64,000 nt of DNA from Allacma fusca (GCA_947179485.1 OX359246.1:34699632-34763631); one strand, 5' to 3'; counted from the stretch's first letter, positions 1-11,522 are shown. Notes: generated by a model from the letters alone, not told the origin. Translations and numbers: made by a program.

Positions 1-385
1 AAATGGGTCTGCTAATAAATGCATATTTATTTCGATCTTATCTCGTAACACGTCTTCAAATAATTGTAATGTTACCCTCCCAATGAAGCTAATTAAATTG
101 AATCCCAAGAACCTCCCCCTTGAAATTCTTCGTTGATGAGCTTCACTATTTAAGTCGATAAACACATGATTTCACTGACTCTACGCTCCATTTCTTTATT
201 AGATTCCTTGGATGAATTATTAGAAGCGTTAGATTGCAACTACCACGTAATCATAAATGAGACGAAGCCACTTGGCTCTGTCATTAACGCAAGTATCTGT
301 ATACAACGAAATAAGTAACTCCACGGTTGGCAGGTCTTATTGTTAGCCATAGTAATCCATCCCATCAGGAATCCTTGAAGTACCC
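1..385. other. Intergenic DNA, nothing recognised
   Basis: No open frame, repeat or RNA gene could be supported here. The stretch does not resemble the flanks of the UGT copies seen elsewhere in the window. Confidence 0.5.
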
Positions 386-642
386 AAAAATACTCGGGTA
401 CAGCACCCACGGGTACAGGAATTTTACATAGTGATACCCGTACCCATTGGGTACTACCCGATTTCCACTGAGTGAGTACCCATACCCGTACCCGTACCTG
501 TACCCACTTTATTGCCTAAAATCAAGAGTACCCGGGTAGTACCCGCGTACTTGCGAGTACGCAACTTCTGTACCCGGGTAGTACCCATACCTGTACCCGT
601 ACCCATTTACCCGAGTATTACCCGTACCCAGTCCGAGCACTG
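386..642. mobile_element. One-ended word-repeat island (TACCCG), probable hAT-type remnant
   Basis: The stretch is built almost entirely from degenerate copies of GTACCCG and its complement. Its right edge reads, on the minus strand, CAGTGCTCGGACTGGGTACG, a typical hAT-like end, and it abuts UGT 5'-flank sequence that continues uninterrupted at 9.86 kb and 18.37 kb. No matching left end or left copy of the adjoining 8 bp (ATTATAAT) was found, so the left part appears lost. The family assignment is inferred from the style of the better-bounded elements in this window. Confidence 0.5.
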
Positions 643-960
643 ATTATAATTGAAGGATTGTGGCTACTCTCACAATCATCCACAAGTGTGCACTTGCAAT
701 TCATGATATAAAGGCTTGTCATAGCTTCATTGGTTATTAAGTAATCCTCTCATTCTCTGCGGATTCAAATGTTAAATCATCCAAGGTTGCTTGACTCTTT
801 TATTTAAAGAAATGATACATCAATTAAACTGTCATACGTATAGAAGATTTTCTTTTTTTAATGCACAGGATATATAGTCACGTAATCATAAATGACATAT
901 ATGAGTCATGCCCTCCTCATGCATGTATGTAAATATGCACATGTAATTCTGAGATCTATG
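643..960 (-). repeat. Copy of UGT 5'-flank duplicon
   Basis: This segment matches the DNA upstream of the UGT genes at 9,868-10,200 and 18,378-18,690, including the shared words for 'GTGTGCACTTGCAA' and 'CATCCAAGGTTGC'. No UGT exon adjoins it on the left, so it marks a further duplication whose gene is lost or displaced by the island at 386-642. Confidence 0.75.
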
Positions 961-969
961 CATAAATAT

Positions 970-1688
970 AGGCCCTATAATAGGCTAAGGCTCTAGGATG
1001 CTGCAAGTTGGGATATAAATCTAGGCGAGGTTCTAGGCTAGGCAATTGCCACTACAATATAGGGTTAGGGAAAATCTAGGATATTCAGATATTTCCGAAA
1101 AATGGACTGGGCTATTCAGGCAGGCTACAAGATCGTTCAAGTAAAGGCTAAGCAATAGTGGTTAGCGGAACATACCCAAAGCACGAATTTTTTAGGACAG
1201 GATTACAAACGTTGGGAAAATGTTTGCAGAGACGGACTGACAATGAGGCGGGAATTACTTGAAACCAGTAACAATACCAAAGTACAAATGCACATGTACA
1301 CCACAGTACATGCGTAATCGTACCATATTTTATTATTCTCACTGGATACTATGTATTTTACTACAGCATTAATCAAACCCCTACATTGATATTTAAATTG
1401 CGTGTTAAATGTGATCATTGTATACGGCTCGCACTATCTAAAACTCACAATTATATCGCCTATATAGGCTGGCAAAGCGTTGTCAGAAGCTGTACAGCAA
1501 ATTTAGGCAGGCAAGCAATGCACACTAGGACAGATATAGGCTAATAGGCAGGCAGTTAGAGTACTTGACCGGTGTTATTAAGGCTCTTTTTTTCGTTGAA
1601 ACATCCTATTAGCCTATATAGGATGGCGATATTTTTTGAAAGGAAATAGGCAGGCTTTAGGCTTAGGCGCTTCATTTGCCCACCTTTG
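970..1688. mobile_element. Truncated repeat element with TAGGC word islands
   Basis: Two zones rich in degenerate TAGGC words (about 970-1110 and 1460-1680) flank a plainer core. The right edge reads, on the minus strand, CAAAGGTGGGCAAATGAAGC, close to the end of the well-bounded element at 12,312. It interrupts the LINE-derived segment that is continuous at 11.1 kb. The left zone is related to an inverted copy at about 46,680-46,852. No left target duplication was found, so the left end is probably deleted. Confidence 0.5.
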
Positions 1689-4600
1689 GAAAAGACCTTA
1701 AAGCAAATGTAGATATATTCTGGAATGGCGGACAACCAAAGAAATGAAACGCACTATATATGCACTATAACCATTACTGATCCTCTAGCAAAAATAAGAG
1801 TTATCTGGGACATAATCAAGCCTACGCAGTCTGTTGAAAATATTATGCTGATTTTCTGAACATTTCCAAATTGCCCTAACTCATGACTTATGGTCAGTGG
1901 TTTAAAAAATGTATGGAAAGTAATTCAAAAATCCTTAAAAATATTGCAATATTTACTTTTTTTAAAAAGTTGCAAAAATTCAGCCCTGTTATAGAAGACT
2001 TAGAGGTTTTGAAAGAACAATAATCGGAGCAGTGCATGTGAATGCTCCAAATTTTGATGATGAGTAGCAAATATACAACACACAAATATGAGTTTTAAAA
2101 AATTAAGGTTCAATAACATGTAATGAATTTTGGATATTATAACTTCATTATATATATACATATTAGACAATATATAATTTTATTATTTTATGATATTCAA
2201 ATATTTCAAAACTTGGAGCTTGTGTGGCAAATTTTTATTGATTTTGAAAATTGAATGTAGTCAACGTTTCTACTAACGTATATTATACAGATCAGTACAG
2301 TTTTCCCCATATTTCTGAAGACTTACTGCTTGCATAATGCGTATGCATATATAATGGAAAAATCTTGATTAGTAGATATATCAAATTTAGCCTTCCCCTG
2401 AGCACACGTTATATCGAGATTTGACTGTAGTTATTACAATCTTTATTTGCTAATTTCTTCTTGAAATGATCGTTGTACATACCTATGTTCAGTGTTTGCA
2501 ATATATTAATGACCCTAACTCACCCATATGGTGATGTGACCTATGAATCGGGTGTTCTTAGAGAGTAGTTTTTTCCCCAGATTTTTGGAGTTTTGTTTAA
2601 GCAGGCCAATACTTGGGGACACATCTGTTGCATTTCAAAATTGAAATTTTGTCACTAGCGCACGAAACTTTGTTCGAAATAGATTTTGATCCTCAATCGT
2701 GGAAAATATTGGCTTTTCGAGAAACCATCTGGTATTGGTCCGAAAGTAGGGCTGGTCATTCGAATTGGAATCAGAATTGGAATCGGTATTTCATTCCTAT
2801 TTTTTTGGTATTTTTATCTGAATGGGTATTCTTAAATATATTTTTTCAAGTATTTAAATCCATATTGAGTCGAAAAAACATATCTGTATTCGAATTAGTA
2901 TTCAAAATATATTTGAATACTGTATCCAATGCTTAGATATCCGAAAAATGTGTGAAATATTGAAGTGTGTTTCGTAAATTCAAAAAACAAAGGAGTTCTT
3001 TGTCAGCCATTACAACACATTACCAATACAATATTTGGGATTACGTTTGACTCTACAAAATGACGCAAAGCAATGATACACTTATTTTTTTACGGAAATG
3101 AATTCGCTGCAATCTATAGGAAATTAATTCATTTGTCGGTAATTTTCTGATTTGGGAAAGGGGTCTATTTCAGGTGAAAGAGCTCACGTTTTTTGACTAC
3201 AAGGGTATATCCCTGAAAAACAAGGCGAATCAACACGGCATATACGGTTATGCTACTTGTGCAGATTAAGCAGTAATGCCTTTATAAAATGGTCTGGCAT
3301 ATCCCCTGGCTTCTTTGCTTTCATAATTGCCGAATTTAGACACTTTCTGGCTTTTTAGTTGTAAAGTTACGATATATTTCGGGACTCTATTACCTCAGGG
3401 GAATTAATATTTAATAACTAAAGTATTCAAATTATATTGGAATTCATAGAAAATATTTGAATAAATTGAATTGGAATTTTCATTTAATAAAAAAAATACA
3501 TTTGAATTGGGATTGGAATCCATTAGGATTAATTTTAATCAGAATTTTATTCTTATTTTTCAAATACTCCAGCCCTGTCCGAAAGGAAGCCAAAACTGAA
3601 AAATTACTGAATAAATCTACAATTCCATTGAAATTAACTGCCTTGGGTAAAACACAAATAAAATTTTTCGAACCTCTCGTTTACAGCGAATTCGCATAAT
3701 TCGGGATATTTCAAGTTTATCTTCTGTGATTAATTTGATTGAAAGTTTAGATATTAAGGTAGTCAAATGGTGCCGGGAATTCATTAATTGTAGTTTGTAA
3801 AAATTGGACATGATAGTTTGATATGTTTTGGCAGGCAATAGTCAATATCAGAAAGAATGAAACGTTTCATAGATATTTTTAACGTATGGTTTGTTTGGTG
3901 CAAACAAAGTTAAAAGTGCTGTGGAAAGACATGTGATTTGTCAAATGTAACAAATATTTAAATCCCTTTATACAATTTTAGCTTAATTTAATAATAATTA
4001 TTAAATTATTACAGCATAATAATTTTGGCACATTGTCAGATAAATAGTCTCACAATCAGGGATCGTGGCATCATAACTTTAGTGGTGTCAAAAACAAGTT
4101 TGCATATGTAACATGTCGTTGTGTGAGTGGAAATCAAAATGACGAGCTGGGTGGCAAAAACTACTCTTTTAAAATTTTTGCACTTCAGTTATATGTACGT
4201 TTCAACAAAATAACAAGGCAGGTAGTAAATACTTATATTTTCGGGAATGGCAACAAATTTTTTATTTGATTTGAGCATGTAAAAACGTACGGCTACAGGA
4301 GCCATAAATGTGAAGCAAAGTAATGATGTGGTAAAAATACTGTCAATTTCGATGGCGGTTTTGGGCTAACTTCAACAGTCCACTTTTCCACTTTATTTCC
4401 CACATTGTCCACTTTTTTCACTTTTTTTCAAAATTACCGCAACACATTCGGCTTATACTAATGGTCTAGAATGACCTCAGATTCCAGCTGGAGCAGCGGT
4501 TGTGAATATACATATACTTGAACACAGTGAACAAATTTAAAAAGTTATTAATTTTACCTTTAAAACAAAGCACGGCAGATGTGCGCGATTTGTAGCAATT

Positions 4601-4875
4601 ATTGCTGTATTGCATATCTGCCATTGTTATTCAATCATAGTTTCATTACGCTATTCATTGCTGGGGAAAATTCGATTTAGTCTAGAAGATGAATCCTGCT
4701 AATAATTCACGTATTGATAATGAGAATCCAGCAGTTAACAATAAATTCAGGAAAATCACAAGTGCTTACCAAATCGAAATTAAATCATTAGTTATCATTC
4801 AAAGTCAACGAATGACATTACAGGAAGTAGCAGGAATATCACAAGGTTGGAATCCATTTTAGATACTGGTTGACC
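1689..4875. repeat. Intergenic duplicon, copy 1 (interrupted by transposons)
   Basis: Outside its insertions this segment is homologous to about 11,085-13,490 and to 41,345-42,310. Shared landmarks are a stretch containing GAATGGCGGA, one with CACGAAACTTTGTTC, and one with CATCATAACTTTAGTGG. The copies serve as empty-site references for the insertion at 2,747-3,577. No gene is seen. The part beyond about 4,383 is the TIR-bounded repeat also seen at 14.8 kb. Confidence 0.7.
2747..3577. mobile_element. hAT-like non-autonomous element, GAATTGGAAT-word ends
   Basis: The element begins TAGGGCTGG and ends CCAGCCCTG, and is flanked by an exact 8-bp direct repeat TCCGAAAG (2,739-2,746 and 3,578-3,585). 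The unoccupied site is visible at about 11,840, where GGTCCGAAAGGAAG is continuous, and a third empty version lies near 41,468. About 170 bp at the left and 140 bp at the right are made of degenerate GAATTGGAAT words. The middle is unique AT-rich DNA without a transposase frame. The 8-bp duplication and ends point to the hAT superfamily. Confidence 0.85.
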
Positions 4876-6543
4876 TAAAGGTCTTCATCGGATCGGATTG
4901 ATCCGGACGGATTCGGATCGGATTCGGATAGGATTGAAAACGCAATTAATCCTATCCGTCAAACACATGGCGGACCGGATGCATCATTTGAATCCGTGTA
5001 TTTATTTCGGATAGGATTTGATGCAGTAATGAATGCATCCGACCGGATAGGATGAGCATGTTCTGTGTTTTCGGATAATCCGGCGGATATCCGCGGATAT
5101 CCGTCTTTTAGACGAGCCCTCTCGTGAGGAATAATGCTATCATATTGTCATTTTATAGTAGAGAAATTCTTGGATTTGAAATAGAGGTGAGGCCAGGAAG
5201 CGGGCTATTAGATTCGGGCCGGCCCGAACCCGACCCGGCCGGGTTTTTAGCCGGGTTTGGGCTGCAAGTACGAACTTACGTCGGGCTCCGACCGGGTTCG
5301 GGCTGCACTAAAACAATGAAACCGGGTTAAGATCGGGCTTGGGCCTGCATTTATTTTTCAGTTCGGGTTTCGGGCGGGTCACAAATTACAAATGACCCGA
5401 CAATTCTACTAGAATATGATTTAGGACAGATAGGTGGCATGCATATTTGACGTTGCGCAGAGTTCATGCATTGCTTTCATGTACATTCATGCAAAGCTAA
5501 ATAATGTTCACTGTATTTAATACGTATACACATGCTTAAACATTTTGAAACGATCCCTTAAGTTTGATAGTTTATCTTCAAAAAATTTCAGATCTAAGTT
5601 TTGCTCCGTGTGTGCACGTTTATTGGGATGGACAGTATGTACATGCAAATAAAATAGAATATGTAAATAAAGGTTTTAGAGCGGATTCAATTGTAAGTAA
5701 AAAGCCGGATTTTCATCGGGTTTTAAAACTATTTAAAGATCAGGTTTTTAGCGGGTTCGGGTTGTAAAATATTTTGGAGACCGGGTTTTTAACGGGTTCG
5801 GGTTTCACAAAATGTGAAGTGCATAAAACGGGCCCGGTTGAATGTCGAATATTTAGCCCGTTGACGGGCGGGGTCGGGCTAATTGAGTATTTGTTCGGGT
5901 TTCTTCCCGGTTCGGGCCTGAAGTCAGGCCCGAATCCCACCTCTAATTTGAAACTTTAATGCATTCATGAGAATTCTCGTCCTCCATACACGCATGCAAC
6001 GTGCTCGGCATCAATTGTTCAAATTCTTCGTGAATTTGTTGTTACATTTTTAATTATTTTTCTCAGTACTTATTTCCAACATGAACTTAAAGAGTGGAAA
6101 AATATTCAAGACAAAAGAATCAAGGAAAGCCGTGTCAATTATATTGAATGCATAATCTATTTGTTTTCAGTTTTTTGGAAGCAAAATTGGTTTTGCATCT
6201 AACGAGGTAATTATCGATACACCGGAATTTAAAAATTTTCATATTGATTTGAATGTGATAAAATTAGAAACATGCCCAATATATAAGGTATATCTCTTTT
6301 GCGGTTTCTTGAAGTAAGGTTCGGATATCCGCGGATCGAATCGGATGCATCCGTAAATGTATCCGACGGACCGGACCGAAAATTTTATCCGATCCGAACA
6401 TTCCGGATCGGATACGGATACTTATAAAATGGTATCCGACTCTATCGGATCGGATAGGATGGGTGTTTTTGAAATCCGGAATTTACCGGATCGGATAGGA
6501 TCGGATACGGATGAGACCAGAATCCGATCCGTGAAGACCTTTA
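4876..6543. mobile_element. hAT-like non-autonomous element, GGATCGGAT-word ends, with nested insertion
   Basis: The ends are TAAAGGTCTTCA in inverted orientation, and the 8-bp duplication GGTTGACC flanks it (4,868-4,875 and 6,544-6,551). The empty site CTGGTTGACCAGG is seen near 15,292. Both terminal zones (about 4,885-5,110 and 6,310-6,540) are degenerate repeats of GGATCGGAT. A second element occupies 5,182-5,945, so the original was about 0.9 kb. No transposase is seen. Confidence 0.85.
5182..5945. mobile_element. hAT-like element nested in another, CGGGTT-word ends
   Basis: The ends are TAGAGGTG and CACCTCTA, and an exact 8-bp repeat ATTTGAAA flanks them (5,174-5,181 and 5,946-5,953). 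The terminal zones (5,190-5,390 and 5,680-5,940) are degenerate CGGGTT/GGGCCCG repeats, far more GC-rich than the host sequence. It sits inside the GGATCGGAT-word element and is therefore younger. The small open frames here are products of the low-complexity words, not genes. Confidence 0.85.
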
Positions 6544-6551
6544 GGTTGACC

Positions 6552-7470
6552 AGGTTGCCGTAAATTATGTGAAGTGCAATGAGTAGAAGAATATTTTTAG
6601 CTGGCAATAAGGCCAAGGAGCGGCATCAACTCTGACCAGACATAATTCTGCAGTGGAAGCAGCCCCAACTATTACCAATATCGTTCAAAAAAGTCGAAAA
6701 ATAAAAGATTGCGACGCAGCAAAATTTAATTGTTCTTGGTCTAGGTAAGGATATACAAGCTGAACTGGTATTCACGGGCGGGTCACGGACAGGATACGGG
6801 CTTTATTCAATTTTACGGGCATGAACCTGAATTACGGGCCTGAATTTTACGAATATGTATCGTGATTTTAACTGCTTTATTATGTTTTAATGCTTGTTGG
6901 GCGTCAGATTATCTTCGTACTAATGACATCCGGCATTGGACCCAGTTGGTATAATACCCAGCACAGGTAAAAACCCGTGTTACTATAATATTTATGAATA
7001 TCGGGCATTGTATTACCCCGTTACAGTACCCGCCGGATATTTATGTTAACAGTAAAGCCACATACTATAAGTCTTAAGTATATTTGCATTTTGTTTGGTT
7101 CTAATTGGCCAACACAAACGGCTGTAGTCGTCATTTAACCATACTAACCTAGGCCTGGTATCCTGTTACCCGAATGGGCCCTGAAAATTAATTTAAGCTC
7201 CTGGTATTATATGGAACACATTTGAGTAGTCGGTTTTGCCTTAAACAAGTAATAAACAAGTATTTCAGAAATATAGCCTGCGGGGTCACTGTTGTGACGT
7301 CACAGGGTCATCCCGGGACGTCGCTTATGGGAATCCTACACGAGGTTACACATGTCTGGTTCTAGAACTTAGCCGTGGTTTGAGCTCTATGACAACAAAT
7401 ACATAGCGGATTCTAGACCTACTGCAACCCTGCGGAATGCCAACCAATACCTGAAATACCTTAAATTTAA
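6552..7470. repeat. Mixed repeats: duplicon remnant and a dispersed family with an inverted copy at 46 kb
   Basis: The first 200 bp continue the TIR-bounded repeat seen at 15.3-15.5 kb. About 6,770-6,860 holds an ACGGGC word island. The segment 7,000-7,310 is homologous, in the opposite orientation, to 46,225-46,510; shared stretches include AGTATTTCAGAAATATAGCC and TAATTGGCCAACACAAACG. No coding frame is recognisable in this family. Confidence 0.65.
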
Positions 7471-7700
7471 ACTCAAATTTTAAAGTCATTGTTAAACTGC
7501 AATATTAAGGTAACTGTTAAAGTAACTGTTAAGGTAATTGTTAAACTCCAATGTTAAGGTCAATGTTAAAGTTACAGGTTTATGTTAACGTCAATGTTAC
7601 ACATATAGTTTAAGGTCAATGTTACAGATAAAGTTTAAGGTTAATGTTCCAGATAAAGTCTAATGTCAATGATAGAGATAGTTTAAAGCCAATGCTACAG
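7470..7700. repeat. Degenerate minisatellite downstream of UGT-A
   Basis: Irregular tandem copies of about 15 and 30 bp are built on the words AAGGTCAATGTTA and AGATAAAGTTTA. The same array occurs downstream of UGT-B (16,010-16,175), and a vestige occurs near 42,535 downstream of UGT-C, so it travels with the UGT duplicon. Confidence 0.7.
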
Positions 7701-7798
7701 CTAGACTCTATTTCGAAAGTACTGTAACGCCACAGTTCTCCATTAAAGCGATTAAATTAATAATCCATCATTCTGCTTATATCGGTCAGATAACGGTT

Positions 7799-9660
7799 TT
7801 ATTGACGTTTCTTAACACTTGGAACGCTCGGTGTTGCCACCAAGCGATAAATCTTTCGAAGAATTAAGAACACCGTCAGCACTAACAGAAGCACAATGGA
7901 GCTCAGAAAAGCAATCACATCCAACAAATAATACTCAACAAAATTCAGCTGGCGAGCAGACGACTGGAGATGTTTTGTGCCCTTGTGTCTTATCACATAC
8001 TCAGCCCAGTACACTGCTTTTTCCAGAGGCTTGATGGGCTGGTCCCGGAAGTAAACGGATATCTCCTTTGCTTTTTGAGCATAGCTATGAAAGTACATAA
8101 ACCATTAAAGAACCACTTTTTGCAAACAAAATTAACGTAACTAGTTATCACATTCATGGAATCTATTTGTCTCACGTCGGATCTGCTAGGATCTTATTAA
8201 TGCCTCCCTCGAGCATCGGGCCATCTAGATCCAGTAACTCTAGGACAACGGCATAACCCTTCATTGAAGCGAGTCGAGCATTGGCGTTCTGGTCAGCAAA
8301 AACAGGTATTGCCAATAGCGGCACTCCACGGTAAATACCTTCTTGGGTGCTCATAGCTCCGCCGTGTGTTATAAACATCTTTATGTTCGGGTGACCTTAA
8401 AATATGTGAACAGGTTTTTTAAATGCCACATTTTTTGGAATCGAATATGCGCCCACACGAAATGAACTGCTGCATATATTTGCTCTGTTACCTAAAATAT
8501 CCTGCTGTGGTAGCCATTTTGATACTTTGACATTTGGTGGTAAATCATCGAATTGAGCCTCAAATTTCCATAAAACTCGTTGTTTCAGTTTAGAAAATAC
8601 ATCTAGAAATTGCTTCCTTAAATGTTCTGGAAAGCTTTTTGATTGTACAATGGACCCCATACTGAAGTAAATGAAGCCGTCCTTAGCCCCGGATAAAAAT
8701 TCATCCAAATCCTGTAAACCAAATGTGGCATAATTTTTTAAAAGAATTTAAAATATATCTCGCATGATTTATTTTACGTCAATTTTAAAGTATCTGGACA
8801 AAATTATTGGTACTACGAAATATTACCTTCGGCAAAGGTTTTGCAGGTAGACAGTGCATGCCAGCTACCTCAATCACATCCGGCAGGACTGGTGCGGGTG
8901 CGTTAAGGGCGAAATGAGAATTTGAATAAACCAAACTCACGTTCTTCTGTATCTGTCGGGCTGACGGTAAATCCTGTCCGAGGTACTTTTTGTAAACTTT
9001 TTCCATGGCTGGTACGTAATCGTACAAAGCGAACCAGGAGTAATGAATGTCCAGAAGGACATTCTCCATTCTCTCGTAGAAAGTCATTTTATTGACGGAC
9101 CGGGCGGGGCCCAAGGGAAATGGAACAAAACTGGCGGGCAGGCTAGCTCCCGTTAGCTCGTAAATATACGGAAAAGGTACCATTGTATTCAAGTAAATGT
9201 AAGGAGCCCCAATCTTGTACAAAACCCCGTCGAAGCAGTGACCAAAGAAAAAGTTGCTGATGACCAAATCAAACTTCTCGTTTATTACTTTCGAGAACTC
9301 GGGATGTTCAAACACTTTCTCACAGGCGTTCACAGCGAAACCATAATCCATGAAACCAAGGGTCGAATATTGTCCGATGCTCCTGCGTTCTTCAATCGGG
9401 TCCGAGAATTCGTCTCCCAAGAATTCCTCGTAGCTCAAGGGTACGAATTCCCGAATTGTTTTGGACTCATACTTGGATTTTATAACCGAAGCCACAACCA
9501 CTTCATGCCCTCTTTTTGACAGAGCGTCGATAAATGGAATATAAGTTTGCTTCTCACTTTTACTTGTAAGGGGAATTAGAAAGAATATTCTTGCCCCTTC
9601 AATTTGGATGAGACTTCCCAAAAGAACTGGGAGAAGAACACCACAAATTTTGAAGTTCAT
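7799..9660 (-). CDS. UDP-glycosyltransferase A (ER membrane type)
   Basis: The protein has 519 residues in four exons (9660-8827, 8711-8492, 8395-8176, 8084-7799), all with GT..AG borders, and the joined length is exactly in frame. Residues 1-22 form a signal peptide. The UGT signature runs from about residue 359 (FITHGGAMSTQEG) to DQ at 386-387, and WLPQQDIL precedes it at the exon 2 end. A membrane helix lies near 479-500, and the tail ends KKRQ, an ER-retrieval KKxx motif. UGTs transfer sugar from UDP-sugars to small lipophilic acceptors on the ER luminal side, typically in detoxification. In the acceptor domain the usual catalytic His position is Glu36 (SKSEKQ), and the usual Asp partner position is Asn136, which makes activity uncertain. 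The start is supported by the signal peptide and by conservation in four paralogues. Confidence 0.93.
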
Positions 9661-10868
9661 TTTAAAGGAAAGGTATAAAGCTCAAACTAAAAATGAAATT
9701 TCGTTTGAGGCTTTAAACATTATATATAGAACAACTGGAGTACATATGTAGATGTTTCGATCCCAACAGATTTTTTCCTTTGGCCAGATTAAAAATTACA
9801 AAAATTATTTTAATGTTATCTGTTGAGAGCCGAGATGATAACATGAGAATTATATAATTATAATTGAAGGATTGTGGCTACTCTCGCAATCATCCACAAG
9901 TGTGCACTTGCAACTCATGACATAAAGGTTTGTAATATAGCTTCAATGGGTATTAACAATTAAGTAATCCTCTCATTCTCTGCGGATTCAAGTGTTAAAT
10001 CATCCAAGGTTGCTTGACTCTTTTATTTAAAAAAATGATACATCAATTAAACTGCTCATACGTATAAAATATTTTATTTTTTAAAGCACAGGGTATATAG
10101 TCACGTAATCCTAAATTACATATATATACATATACATAAGTCATGCCCTCCTCATGCATGTATGTATGCACATGGAAATCTGAGATCTATTTATAGGTAT
10201 TTTAGACAATAATTCATTCCGCATGAGCACCGTGCAGATTCCTTATAAGCAATTATGATCAACAATGATTGTGCAGTTATTTTCATCTTCATGAACGTTA
10301 TAAAGAAGCTAAACTGAGAACCTGCTTGGAAAATGTTCAGTCACTGTAAAGGATTCCCTTGTAGGAGCATGTTATTTCCTATTGCATTGGCTATATAATT
10401 ACGTGAAATTGAAACAATAGGATTGTATATACATAGGTGCACGTGGAATAATTTCAATTTTTTTTTGTAAAATTTCTAAAAAGATTTAGAATTTCAAATA
10501 CTGTTATTGATGAAGTTGTAGCAATAGTGCTAGAAAGTGGTGCTTTAATATGTAATAATCATTTATAAAGAAATTCATAACACATTATACTATCATATAT
10601 GATGTAATACACTAGGAAATAGTATACTGAGTCAATGTATGGCTACTTCTGTTGAGAAGTAGTGTCAATAAAGTCTTTATATGTATATCCAATGACAGGG
10701 ATATTTTGGCTCACGCCCGTACAATCACTGATATGCGCAAGCTAGTTTTTCTCACACAGTGTAACAACATTTATTACAAGAGTCAATTAACTACACTTAA
10801 TAGGAAATGTCAGAGAGATAAATAACTAACATAAGCACACGGAAAGATGCGGTCACCTACTTGCAAGA
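9661..10868 (-). repeat. UGT-A 5'-flank duplicon
   Basis: This segment matches the upstream DNA of UGT-B (18,183-19,080) and UGT-C (45,128-45,410 and 46,853-47,200), with a shorter match upstream of UGT-D. It holds GATAA-type sequences near 9,835 (ATGATAACATGAG) conserved in the copies. A block at 10,397-10,690 is absent from the UGT-B copy; its first 40 bp resemble 51,850-51,890, downstream of the carboxypeptidase gene. No gene is seen. Confidence 0.7.
9718..9730 (-). promoter_or_regulatory. Probable TATA box of UGT-A
   Basis: On the minus strand this reads TCTATATATAATG, about 60 bp before the start codon. It is followed by the block TTAAAGCCTCAAA and a TTTAAAATG start context. The same element at the same spacing precedes UGT-B and UGT-C. 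The transcription start is not known. Confidence 0.6.
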
Positions 10869-11110
10869 GTACTTCAAGGCGAGACACTAATTGTAAGTCC
10901 AACCCCTTTTAACTTATTCTTAGGCAAAATTACCACTATCCTTGATAAATCCAACGTCCGTGGGGTTAATGTAAAAGATCTCGAAATCAGAATACTGATG
11001 CTTGCCGAACATATTGTATTAAATCCCTGCTCCTCGTCCGCACAAGACCTTCAAACGTAGCTGAAAGGATTTTTTTAACAGAAAAAACTTTAAAGCAAAT
11101 GTAGATATAT
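10869..11110 (+). pseudogene. LINE reverse-transcriptase fragment, copy 1
   Basis: One frame reads VLQGET, then PFNLFLGKITTIL and then KDLEIRI, as in the fingers-palm region of non-LTR reverse transcriptases. The active-site box that is YADD in the copies at 19.2 and 47.3 kb is degraded here to LAEH, and a stop follows. It is a decayed piece carried with the UGT duplicon. Confidence 0.7.
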
Positions 11111-11340
11111 TCTGTAATGGCGGAAAACCAAAGAAATGAAACGCACTATATATGCACTATAACCATTACTGATCCTCTAGCGTAAATAAGAGAGTTTTCT
11201 GGGATATAATCAAGCCCCTGCAGTCTGTAGAAAATATTTTAAAACCCCATAAAGTCTTCTCTAACAGCGTTGAATGTTTGCAAATTTTTAAAACAACCAA
11301 AATATTGCAATATTTTTGAGATTTTTGAATTACTTTCCAT

Positions 11341-11522
11341 TAGGGCTTCTGTTCGGGACGGGACGTCCCGAGGTTTTCGGGACGGGATCGGGACCGGGAC
11401 AGTTTCGGGACAAAATTTTTGTCCCCATGTTATTTCGGGACGGTTGTGGTTTTGTCCCGAGGATTTCGGGGCGGGACGGAATTGTCTGCGGGACACAAAA
11501 ATTGTCCCCATTAGAAGCCCTA
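11341..11522. mobile_element. Short hAT-like element made of CGGGAC words
   Basis: The element is 182 bp with ends TAGGGCTTCT and AGAAGCCCTA and an exact 8-bp duplication CTTTCCAT (11,333-11,340 and 11,523-11,530). The empty site is seen, inverted, at about 1,912-1,925, where ATGGAAAG is continuous. Almost the whole body consists of CGGGAC and GTCCCG words, so the two terminal zones meet with almost no core. Confidence 0.85.

Noticed and set aside
2290-2428. Second pogo/Tigger-like MITE
   Set aside because: Only the right end (inverted CAGTCAAATCTCGATATAAC) is convincing; no left end or TA duplication could be fixed.
5124-5959. Gly/Pro/Arg-rich frames in the CGGGTT word zones
   Set aside because: Frames exist on both strands and are a by-product of the low-complexity words inside a bounded transposable element.
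9238-9519. Plus-strand frame opposite UGT-A exon 1 (also at 17,760 and 50,519)
   Set aside because: It is antisense to conserved coding sequence and recurs only because the UGT exons are similar.
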